Source of the DNA: Taudactylus pleione
Taxonomy: Eukaryota; Chordata; Amphibia; Anura; Myobatrachidae
Assembly (NCBI GenBank): GCA_031769625.1
Contig: JAUIMM010000121.1
Span: forward strand, 6,782,001-6,846,000
Length of the DNA stretch: 64,000 nt
Direction of reading: 5' to 3'
Each line of letters starts with the position of its first letter. Within the stretch, counting starts at the first letter, position 1. This document shows, piece by piece, positions 10,793 through 20,111 of this stretch. Both the position numbers and the translations under genes were made by a program. The notes beneath the pieces were generated by a model. It worked only from the letters and a program-made list of their open reading frames with translations. It was not told the DNA's origin and ran no database searches.

Positions 10793-11140
10793 TCATACCT
10801 GTAGTCTACAGCCAGTCAGGTTAACTGAGAATACTAGGGAAGAACCTACAATGACAGTTGATATATCTGGTATTAAACACACGTTTCTTGTAGATACAGG
10901 GGCGACCAGATCAGTGATCAATTCTGCAGGTTACTAACAAAACCATATCAGCAATGGGAGTAACGGGAAGGGTACATTATTACCCTCTAACCCGATCTGC
11001 AGAAGTTACTATCGGGCCGCTGCAAACCAAGCACTCCTTTCTCCTGACAGCGGCGGCTCCTACTAACCTGCTGGGAAGGGATTTGCTGTGTAAAATGGGA
11101 TGTGTTATACACTGTACCCCTGATGGTATATACCTAGATA
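10785..11140 (+). pseudogene. pro: Retroviral aspartic protease, frameshifted
   Basis: In frame with gag after the TAG, residues include the active-site LVDTGATRSVI with the catalytic Asp codon at 10893-10895. The frame then stops at 10936 (TAA). The rest lies one frame over from about 10945, with a flap-like segment MGVTGRVHYYPL and the C-terminal LLGRDLL (about 11075) that retroviral proteases carry near their end. The enzyme would cleave Gag and Gag-Pol. One indel between about 10930 and 10954 breaks it. Confidence 0.8.
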
Positions 11141-12310
11141 TACCGGAAAAGGTTGCGCATGAGGTACGGGATATCTTGGATACACCACAAAGGTTAATGT
11201 TGCACTCTGCCATGCTAGAACAAAGTCCATCTCAGGTAAAAGAAATGTTATTGCAAATACCAGGTTCCCTTTGGACCAAAGATGGACAGGACACTGGATT
11301 GATGCCAAATGTAGCTCCTGTAATGGTTAACTTGAAGAGTGGTAGGCAAGCTCCAAAAATCCCTCAGTACCCATTAAAGCCAGAGTGGAGCTAGGGGTGT
11401 ATCCCATAATTGAGAGGTTACTGCAACAGGGGATTTTAATTCGTAGAGCTAGTCCAGCCAATTTTCCATTTTTCCAGTGAAGAGGGCTGGGGGGAGGAGC
11501 TATAGATTAGTACAGGATCTTAGGGGGTTAACAAAGTTGTTGAAAGCCAATTCCCCGTAGTGCCCAATCCAGCTGTCATCCTCATGCAGATTCCACCATC
11601 TGCAACCCACTTCACTGTCATTGATCTATGTTCTGCTTCTTCTCTGTTCCTCTTCACCCTGACTGTCAATATCTATTTGCATTTTCCTACAGAGGGGTAC
11701 AATATACATGGACATGCTTGCCCCAGGGTTTCATAGATAGCCCCAGTATTTTCTCTCAGGCCTTATACGACTGTTTGCACTCTTTTCAACCAAGCAATGG
11801 GTCTGCCCTCATACAATATGTAGATGATTTGTTGTTGTGCTCTGAATCATTTATGTCATGTTTAAATGATACTAAACTATTGTTACTTCATCTCTCACAA
11901 ACAGGGCACAAGGTTGCAAAGGACAAATTACAGCCATGCCAGACTAAGGTTAAATACTTGGGACACTGTCTAACCCAGGGGCTACGACACTTGACAACTT
12001 ACAGAATACAGGCCATACAGACCATGACACTGCTGCAAAACCAGCAGCAAATCCGTACCTTCTTGGGCATGTGCGGATACTGCAGGATGTGGATCCCAGG
12101 TTTTTCTATTTTGGCATTACCATTGCAGAAATTAGTTTCATCCTCAAAACCCGACCGTTTCACACACACTGAGGAGACAGAGCAGGCTTTCCTTAACCTT
12201 AAGGATAGTCTGACAAGAGCACCTGCCTTGGGAATACCAGATTATGAAAAACCCTTTGAGTTATATTGTACGGAAGCTGATAGCTGCGCAGCAGGTGTCC
12301 TCACATAGAA
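11141..12310 (+). pseudogene. pol: Retroviral reverse transcriptase, broken
   Basis: The N-terminal part continues to the TAG at 11392 (…APKIPQYPLKPEW), then GVYPIIERLLQQGILIRRA follows the stop. Frameshifts fall between about 11460 and 11628. From 11628 the palm and thumb read through LPQGFIDSPSIFSQAL (motif B), YVDDLLLCSES (motif C, near 11818) and LGHCLTQG. An in-frame TAG at 12306 lies in the connection. YVDD is the catalytic motif common to gamma-type retroviruses. The metal-binding Asp in motif A is visible as FTVIDLCSAFFSVPL around 11610-11650. Confidence 0.88.
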
Positions 12311-13260
12311 ACATGGTGATGCTAGCAGACCTGTAGCATACTACAGTGCACAATTGGACACTGTAGCAAGATCACTCATAATGTGTTTAAGAAGTGTAGA
12401 TGCAATTGCTCTTCTGGTAAGTAAGATTGAGGATGTAGTATTAGGGCATGATACAACTGTCTATACATCGCATGCAGTATCTGCTTTGTTAAATTCTGCC
12501 CAAACCAGACATGTCTCGTCAGCAAGGTTCATGAAATGGGAACTAGCTCTAATGGCAGTGGCAAATATTACCATTAAACGGTGCAATACATTAAATCCAG
12601 CTACATACTTACCATATGTGCCTCAAGATGCACAAAGGGTGGAGGAAGGTGAGTCTCTGGTTGAAGGTGAGTTTTGCAGGTATACTGACACTTATGATTG
12701 TATGAAGTATTTGAATCAGACCTTTACTGCAAGACCAGACATACGGGACACACCATTAGAAAATGTAGATTTCACGTTTTACACGAATGGGAGTTATCAC
12801 AGGCAGACAGACACAGGAGAATTATGCATAGGTTATGCTGTTGTAAATGACGAGGATGTTGTAGAAGCTGAACTACTTGGTCCACCTCACTCAGCACAGG
12901 TGGCTGAACTGGTGGCATTAAGGAGAGCATGTGAGTTGGCAGAAGGTAAATCAGCTAATATATACACTGACTCTAGGTACGCCTTCGGGGTAGTACATGA
13001 TTTTGGGGCTCTTTGGCGTCTTAGGAATTTTATGACAGCAGCAGGCACACCAGTCGCATACTCACATCACATAAAAGGACTTTTGACAGCAATCCAGCTA
13101 CCAAAGGCAGTAGCTGTCACCAAATGCAAAGCCCACACATGCAAAGAAGACCCAGTGTCAATGGGCAATAACAGAGCAGATGAAGCTGCCAAATGGGCAA
13201 CAGGGTTGCTCATAAACGTAACAACTGATAAAGTGATGGTCTTCCAGACAATAGACACCC
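12311..13260 (+). pseudogene. pol: Retroviral connection and RNase H domain
   Basis: It is in frame with the upstream RT after the TAG at 12306. The connection domain is followed by RNase H: FYTNGSYH (12777-12800), AELVALRRACELAEGKSANI with the catalytic Glu, YTDSRYAFGVVHD with the second Asp, and the C-terminal GNNRADEAAKWAT. The first catalytic position of RNase H reads Asn (AAT at 12786-12788) instead of the Asp seen in the family, so strand removal activity would be lost even if the frame were intact. Confidence 0.88.
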
Positions 13261-14444
13261 AGAAATTAATTGAAATGCAAAATTTGTGTTCCCTACAGGA
13301 AAAGGCGGTCTGGAGATCGAAGAGATGTGTTCAGGAGTCCACTGGACTCTGGAGAGATGGACAAGGTAGGCCTGTTGCTCCCAAGGCATACTACCCAAGC
13401 CTGGCTGAGGCAGCGCATGGTCTGACTCACCTAGGAAAAGAAGGTATGTGCAAGTTGGTCAGAGCATATTGGTGTGCACCAGGCTTTTCTTCTCAAGCTG
13501 GAAAGAGAGCAATGTCCTGTCTGACTTGCTTGAGGAAAAATGTCGGGAAGACAATCCCCACCGAGCCATCCCATATCCCTCCGACAGACGGTCCTTTTCA
13601 GGTAATACAAATTGACTTCATCCAATTACCACCTTGCAGGAATCTCAAGTATGTATTAGTTTGTACTGATGTATTTTCTAATTGGGTAGAGGCATATCCA
13701 GCTGCCACTAATACTGCTGTTTTTACTGCTAAAAAGATTGTTCAGGAATTTGTATGCAGATATGGTATTCCTAGAATCATAGAAAGTGATAGGGGTACTC
13801 ATTTCACTGGTGATGTTTTCCAGAACACGTGTAAGCTTATGGGTATCAAGAGTAGACTTCACACCCCCTACTGACCGCAAGCCAGTGCCAAGGTGGATTG
13901 GGTGAACGGTACTATTAAGAATAAACTGAGTAAGATCATGGCTGAAACTGGATTAGGATGGCCAGAAGCCTTACCGCTCGTCCTCCATAGCATCAGAACC
14001 ACTCCTAGATCTCCTCTTAATCTGTCCCTCTTTGAGATACTGTTTGGAAGGCAACCTCATTTGATTATAAGTCAACAGGATGATTTGAAAAGTAATGATA
14101 AGATTACTGTGAAAAATCTTCTAAAAATGAGTAGACAGCTGAAAATACAGCAACAGAAACTGAAAATGTTGTCACCTGACATGCCAGTAACAAACTATCA
14201 TGATGTTGAACCTGGAGAATATGTTATGATCCAAAATTTCTTATGCTCAGGTTGTTCGACAGACCGGTGGGAAGGTCCTTATCAGGTGTTGATGATAAGT
14301 ATGACATCTTTGAAAGTAGCAGAAAGAGATACCTGGGTCCATTCCGCTCACTGCAGAAAGGTCAACCACCCGAAGGAGATACAAGGTGGAGTCAAGACAG
14401 ATAACGTGGACCTGTCGATTGCGAGCCTGTTCTGGGAGAGCTAG
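13261..14444 (+). pseudogene. pol: Retroviral integrase, broken
   Basis: The HHCC zinc domain is visible (HGLTHLGKEGMCKLV … CLTCLRK). The catalytic core has QIDFIQL (first Asp) and IIESDRGTHFTGDVF (second Asp). An in-frame TGA at 13872 follows HTPY. The third acidic position, normally Glu, reads Asp (GAT at 13896-13898) in KVDWVNGTIK. The C-terminal DNA-binding part continues (DRWEGPYQVLM) to a TAG at 14442, where env overlaps in another frame. Integrase inserts viral DNA; this copy is inactive by stop and by active-site change. Confidence 0.88.
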
Positions 14445-14784
14445 AGATTGCAGTGAAACACACCTGAGGCAGAGACGTGTGCAGACCACTATTTCAGCAA
14501 TGGAGTGGCGGGCTGTTTTTGTGTCCTTACCTCCTTCCCGGGTTCTCCTCATCCTTATCTGTTTCATGATTTCCTATTTCTGTGACGGAAGACAGATGAT
14601 GGAGAGGGAGGCCGATAGTGATGCTGATGGAGTGGAGTTGGAGGAGAGAGCGATAAAACAATTAGGGCGGTTTATGGTCAAACTCAGTACAGGAATTGTT
14701 AAGAGATCTGTTAGCCATGGAACTCGGAGACAGTGTGAGGGGTGTGCTCACAAGTACCTCAAGGACATAGTAACTCGGGATTAG
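14386..14784 (+). pseudogene. env: Retroviral env, signal peptide and start of surface subunit
   Basis: It overlaps the end of pol in the +1 frame. The more likely start is ATG at 14500 (MEWRAVFVSLPPSRVLLILI), which has a basic residue followed by a long hydrophobic core as in a signal peptide. The ATG at 14386 would add 38 residues without one. After the signal the chain is acidic, then basic (IVKRSVSHGTRRQCEG). It stops at 14782. Confidence 0.75.
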
Positions 14785-15462
14785 TGCCATACCCATTAAA
14801 GTTAGCAGAGGTACTTGAATTACATGGGGGAAGACCGGTGGACAAGAAATTTTATATATCTAGACCCACTAGTCTTTAGCTCCACCAGTACCATGTAGAT
14901 AGATCCCTGGTCTGCTTCAATCTCACAAATATCAGAAAACCAGGAAATTGGGAGGTGATCTGGAACAATCAGACAGTGACCTTTTCACACAGAGCTGATA
15001 ATGAGCCTATTGATTCTGAACTTGTATGCAGTATTATTGCAAATGGGAGATACTACCGGTATAGGTACACACGTAGTTATGACAAAGTAATGGTTAGCAG
15101 TATATCATTAGGATACTGTGCAAATGTTATACAAACAGAAATGTGTACAGGTCAAATGAGGGAAAAAGGGTCAGGATTCTTTGTTAGAATAATGTGTTCA
15201 ATGATAATGATGCATTCTGTTCCTTACGTTCTCCCAGATGATGTGTATTTTATATGTGGAAGGAATGCGTACAAGTGGCTCTCTCTGAACTCTTAAGGTT
15301 TATGTTATTTTGGAAGGGTGGTCCCAGAGGTTATGACTCTTACACATGATGAAATGATTGGTATTCATAAAACTGCACCACCTCCATACATACACACACA
15401 CACAGTATGAACATCGTTTCAAAAGAAATATGATCCCTGGTGAATAACATAAAGCCACACAG
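14785..15462 (+). pseudogene. env: Retroviral env, surface subunit remnants
   Basis: Several stops and frame changes. The best piece is 14955-15296, carrying an N-linked glycosylation site (NQTV) and paired Cys residues; upstream, 14790-14950 reads as …LPLKLAEVL… in fragments. A CA-repeat run (ACACACACACACAG near 15390-15404) lies in this stretch. Receptor-binding function cannot be assigned to any residue. Confidence 0.65.
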
Positions 15463-16149
15463 TTGATTAGTGAAACAACTGGCTTCCAAATTTTAGTAGA
15501 ATTAGATCCCACCAGGATCACTCTGGGAACTTTAAATTTTGGATACATCCAAGACCTGGCTAAATTAATAGACAACATCACCGAGATGTATGATGACACT
15601 TTCAAGTATACTGGTAAGGAACTACAGGCTAATAAAAAGGAATTGGTACAACATAGGCTATTGTTAAACTACCTGACAGCTATTACTGGTGGATATTGTG
15701 TGACCTTGGCCACCCAATTTGGTGTCAAGTGTTGCACGTACATCACCAATAATACTAATGACCCCTAAGAGGTGATAGACTGGAAAATGGATGAAATCCT
15801 ACAACTGAAGTGGGAGTTTCGGAAGGACCATAATACTTCCTTGTATGAGACTGAGGTAAAGGTAGAGAAATGGTTCTCATGGTTAAACCCTGTCAAATGG
15901 TTTGCTGGTCTGGGAGAGTGGGTACAGGAGATGGTTGCTAGTATAGGTAAGCTCCTTATTCTTATTCTTGCCATTTTAGTAATTGGTTTATGTGTCAGAT
16001 GTGTTCTTACTGTGGCAAAGGGTGGAAAATGTACCACCAAGGCAAACTGTGAAAATGAAATCATGATGGTGGTGAGTGGTGATGGTATAGGTACTAAGGT
16101 TGATAGAGAACTGTATTACAATCCTGAAATTGAATGTGCCATCAGATAA
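15463..16149 (+). pseudogene. env: Retroviral env, transmembrane subunit
   Basis: The frame is continuous apart from a TAA at 15766. The ectodomain has a heptad-like stretch (LQANKKELVQHRLLLNYL) leading into GGYCVTLATQFGVKCC, a Cys-X10-Cys-Cys motif followed by TYI and an N-glycosylation site. This is where the covalent SU-TM Cys motif and the adjacent conserved loop lie in gamma-type TM proteins, where the spacing is usually X6. The membrane anchor is LLILILAILVIGLCVRCVL around 15951-16007, followed by a basic cytoplasmic tail. Confidence 0.8.
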
Positions 16150-16467
16150 TAACATGTGAATAGGCTTGGTCTAGTATAATAAAATGTATTATAAATGTTC
16201 CGTTAAAACATCATAGATAATGTAGTCTCAATTCCCCTCCCAAACTTCCTTTATAGGTTCGATGAGGTCCCACATCCTACCAATGGTCCCCTATAGATCC
16301 GCAGATCGCGTATAAGGGTTGTTTTACCCTTTCCTGAAATGCATTATTAACGGTTCAATTACCAAGTTGTGTCATACAGTTTAGAACATTGAATACTCAT
16401 TTATTATGCATGACTAAACAGGTTGAACAGAATGTGATAGTTTTATGTTTGCTATCAAAGGGTGGAC
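16150..16467 (+). other. Retroviral 3' untranslated region and polypurine tract
   Basis: Non-coding. It ends in TCAAAGGGTGGAC immediately before the LTR start at 16468, a purine-rich stretch that would prime plus-strand DNA synthesis. No other signal was recognised. Confidence 0.75.
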
Positions 16468-17506
16468 TGTCAAAGTCAAATAATTGGATATGGTCATTTG
16501 CAATTGTTATCTGATGATCTAATCATCTATGGTCTGATGATGGGTTACCACGACGCTACTTTGTGTCAGCGCAATCTGATGCGCACAAATGTGAATCCAC
16601 CACACACACATACACTGATTTACATAACGCACACATAAACTTATATGCATACACAGAGATGCTCGTATTTGTATCCACATGCATACACATAGACGCTCAA
16701 ATGCGTATTCACATACATACGAACATTTCCTATTTCAATACACGGACGCACATATGCGAACGCATAAGTATAAAATGGTTCCCACACACTATAGTTAATA
16801 ACCACAGTTATTAAATGTTTTGTTTTTTAATAATTATGATGTAATATGTACTTAAATGAGATCTAAGGTTTAGAATATAGTGGACATGTCATGTTTGGTA
16901 TCATACTAAATCCCTGTTTATTTGCAGACATCCGTTTCTATCGGCAAAGAAGTCGCATCATGCGTCTGCTAGTTATGGATGATGAGTTATTGCATAGATT
17001 GTTATTACTTATATGCAGTGTTGTAGCTAGTTTTAACCAGTTGTTCGGCGGGAACTACACAATGTGACCGTTTGAGGACTAAGCCATACCCCTGATGACA
17101 CCGTATGAACCGACCAATGACCAGATTATCCAGAAGCAAGAACCAATGGAAACTTGTCAACTAGTCCCTTTGTTAACTCTGAACTCTGTAAGATATATAG
17201 GCTGTGTCCCGATCCCAGTGTTCAGACATCCTCTTTGATAACCGCAGGGTTCTGGGTTGATGACTGTATACTGGGACCAGTGCGCATGCGTATATATCGG
17301 CTTGTACTATTATTGATTGCTTTTTACTCTAATTGTTAAATCTTTCATCGTGTTACTTTTTCTTTACATAACTTTTAATTACATAACTTTTAATTAACTT
17401 AATAACTTTTTGTGCTTTGGAACCACACTATTGGACTGGAAAGCAATTATTTCTTAAGCGACTTGCAGTGCTAAATATCGACTAGCGACTAATAGGAATC
17501 AATACT
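16468..17506 (+). repeat. 3' LTR
   Basis: Starts TGTCAAAGTC after the polypurine tract. U3 contains the CACA/ATGCG-rich block shared with the 5' LTR. TATA-like boxes lie at about 17193 (GATATATAGG) and 17290 (GTATATATCGG). The downstream end is placed by the return of the minisatellite after …GGAATCAA at 17506; the last bases are uncertain by up to about 7 because TACTGT is shared with the left flank. A canonical CA end would be at 17500-17501, so either the boundary has drifted or the terminal bases changed. Confidence 0.75.
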
Positions 17507-18170
17507 GTGCTTCACCCCACTGCTCCCCATCTATTACTGTACCTCCCCCCATCTCTGTTACTGTGCCTCCCCCCTCCTCCCCATCTTTGTAATAGTGTTC
17601 TGCCCCCCCATCTCTGTTGTTGTGCCTTCCCACCTCCCCATCTCTGTAATTGTGCCTCCCCCCTCCCCATCTCTGTAATTGTGCCTCCCCCTCCACATCT
17701 CTGTAATTGTGCTCCCCTCCATCTCTGTTACTTTGCTTCCCCCTTCCTCCCCATCTGTTACTGTGCTACCCCCTCCCCATCTCTGTACTTGTGCCTCCCC
17801 CGTCCCCATCTCTGTAATTGTGCCTCCCCCCTCCCCATCTCTGTAATTGTGCCTCCCCCCTCCCCATCTGTTATTGTGCCTCCCCCCTCCCCATCTGTTA
17901 TTGTGCTCCTCCTCATCTGTTACTGTGCTCCCCCCCTCCCCATCTCTGTGATTGTGCTCCTCCCCATCTATGTTGCTTTGCTTCTCCCCAACTCCCCTTT
18001 CTGTTACTTTGCTTCCCCCCTCCTCCCCATCTCTGTTACTGTGCTACCCCCTCTCCCCATCTCTGAAATTGTGCCTCCCCATCTCTGTAACTGTTCTCCA
18101 CCCCATCTCTGTTACTGTGCTCCCCCCTCTCCCCATCTCTGTTATTGTGTTCTTTCCCCGTCCTCTTCTT
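17507..18170 (+). repeat. C-rich minisatellite, right part
   Basis: About 20 units of roughly 28-36 bp with the core CCCCATCTCTGTTACTGTGC plus a C-run, with ATTGT / TACTT / TATTGT variants. It continues the array cut at 8411. Long open frames (Pro/Leu/Cys-rich on plus, Gly/Arg-rich on minus) are repeat by-products. Confidence 0.93.
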
Positions 18171-18835
18171 TCTCTACCCCTGTAGTTCGCTTACCTTCTT
18201 TTCTCTTAACATGTTCCTGTCTACTCGGCTCCTCCTCCACGGTCAAACTCTCCACGAGTCTTCTCTGGCAGCATTGTGACATCATGACCGCGACGTTGTA
18301 AGAATATGGAGCAGGTCAGGTGGGAACCAGCAGGCGGCCAGGTGACCGCTGGTCAGTAGAGGTTGCCATTGGCATTGCCAACATCATGTGTGGCCCTGTG
18401 ACCGGCGACATCTTGTGACGCCAAGCGGACGATTCTGGCCATGGGTGGTACCTGTGGGATGGCGCCCCTGGCGAGTGCTATCCTGGACAATGGGTAGATA
18501 CACCCCTGCCTGTGAGGTGGGTGGGAAATATGACCATTGTGAGGCAATGTCAGAGGGAGCCTACATTAGGAGTCTCAACCAGGGGCCTCTATGCAAAAAA
18601 AATATATATATTTTTTTTATATTAATTTTTTCGACTGTGCAGTACACACCCATGCTGAATACAAGCCTGGGTGGACAAACCCTCAGGTAGCCCTTTTAGA
18701 AAATATATATTACAGATACAGGGACACCTTAAATTGATGGAGACATTAGTATACTTTTTTTTTTTAGAAAAACCCTTCCTTACTGCCCACTTCACAATAT
18801 TTTTGTGGAATAAAAAGAAAGCTCTTCTCCATTTA
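18171..18835. other. Unclassified spacer
   Basis: No gene recognised. It contains an inverted pair around AGGTGACCGCTGGTC (18341) and a low-complexity A/T stretch at 18594-18627 (runs of A, TA and T). 18640-18820 is AT-rich. Confidence 0.4.
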
Positions 18836-19339
18836 GGGCCTGATTCAGACCCGCTCACAAGTGGGTTGATGGTGGGGCATTGCGCATGAGCGGCTGGCGC
18901 AATGCGCGTGCGCAAGCCCTGGAGCGAGTGAGAAATTAACTCGCTCCGAGGTTCACTACAAACAGGGCAGCTGTCTATGTTTATCGACAGCTCGCCCCGT
19001 TTTGTAGGCGGGGAGGGGGGGTGGATGGCCAAATGGAGGCGTTCCCAAAGGAATGCCTGCAGTTTGAGGGCGGCACTACTGACATCATCAGTGATGTTAG
19101 TAGTGAGCTTTCGGATCTATTAGAGCCGGAACTTTACTGGGGCTTGCGGCAGACGAGACCCTACCACAAGGGTCTCGTCGCAAGCCCGATGGTCGCGACC
19201 ATCACCTGGCCGCTCGCAAAAGCCGTGGGTGGTCACCAACAGCTTAGCGAGCGGCCAGGCGGCCGGTTTATTAAAAAAAAGCAGCCATCCTGATTTACAG
19301 CGAGCGCTCGCTTCTTGCGAGCGGCTATGAATTAGGCCC
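18836..19339. mobile_element. Hairpin-string MITE, family D, copy 1
   Basis: Termini GGGCCTGATTCAG (18836) and the complement of GGGCCTAATTCA (19339), flanked by TTA on both sides (18833-18835 and 19340-19342), a 3-bp duplication as in PIF/Harbinger-type elements. The inside is a series of short inverted repeats: CTCGCTCC pairs, ACAGCTGTC…, AGGCGTTCCC/GGAATGCCT, TACTGACATCA/TGATGTTAGTA, CGAGACCC/GGGTCTCG, TGGCCGCTCGC/GCGAGCGGCCA. These are the same hairpins, in reverse order, as in the copies at 35205, 36912 and 59564. No coding capacity. Confidence 0.85.
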
Positions 19340-19435
19340 TTAGTGTTGTATTCATCATGGGCGTGTGCTGCAGTGTTGAAATGTATACAAAAAAAAGTGT
19401 TAAAAGAAAATCTTCATGTATGTGATAAAACTTTT

Positions 19436-19766
19436 ATAGAGAGTGGGGGACGGACAGAGAGAAATAGAGAGAGAGGGGGGGGCAGAGAGAGAGAGAGGGG
19501 ACGGACAGGGAGAGAGAGGGGGACGGAAGGACATTGGAGAAAGCGAGGGGACGGACAGGGAGAGAGAGGGGGCGGGCAGTGATCGACAGGGAGAGAGAGA
19601 GAGAGAGGGTGGGGCAGTGAGAGAGGGACAGATGGGCAGGGAGCGGGATATGGTCGGACAGGGAGGGAGAAACATGGACAGGGAAAAACGTAGTGGCATG
19701 GGCAGGGAGAGACGGACAAGGAGAGACGAACGGACGGACAAGGAGAGAGCGAGAGAGAGCACAGTG
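19436..19766 (+). repeat. GA-rich simple/tandem repeat
   Basis: Purine-rich run of GAGAGAGAGGGGACGGACAGG-like units of varying length. It starts after AGAGAGTGGGGGACGGACAG and fades after 19760. Predicted frames over it are Glu/Arg/Gly-rich and not genes. Confidence 0.9.
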
Positions 19767-20111
19767 CTCTTTATGTACAGTTGTTTAATATACACCATGA
19801 TACACATTCAGAAGGTAATTATATAAAATATTTTAAAAATTTGGTTGATGAAACAAAGTTTGTGAACATACAACCATCAAAATGCAAACAGATTTGGTTG
19901 ACTTAAGTGCTGCAAATTGCTAATACCTGTAGACAGTAATGTGCGTTGTATCTGAGTACATATATAGGGTCATATTCAATTTGAGGCGAAATGTCGGAAT
20001 CGGCAATAATTTATTACGTAATTTTTGCCTAATTCAATTATCCCCGTATTCAATTTCAAAGTCGGTGCGAAAAGTCTTTGTAAAAAAACGGGGATAACTT
20101 TTCATCATGTT

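Larger units (their letters stand above)
8412..17506 (+). mobile_element. Endogenous retrovirus, gamma/epsilon-like, defective
   Basis: Order LTR - leader - gag - pro - pol (RT, RNase H, integrase) - env - purine-rich tract - LTR. Gag ends in a single CCHC zinc knuckle. Gag and pro-pol share a frame and are separated by one TAG, as in gammaretroviruses and their relatives. The same LTR start, TGTCAAAGTCAAATAATTGG, occurs at 8412 and 16468. The 5' LTR agrees with the 3' LTR only for about 290 bp, so the rest plus the primer-binding region is deleted. The proviral flanks share TACTGT inside one minisatellite, consistent with a target duplication. All genes carry stops or frameshifts. No complete protein is encoded. 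Confidence 0.92.

Noticed and set aside
17507..18301. Pro/Cys-rich 264-codon open frame
   Set aside because: It is a translation of the C-rich minisatellite; parallel frames show the same composition.
19400..19826. Glu/Arg/Gly-rich or Ser/Pro/Leu-rich open frames
   Set aside because: Low-complexity GA tract; composition mirrors the repeat on each strand.
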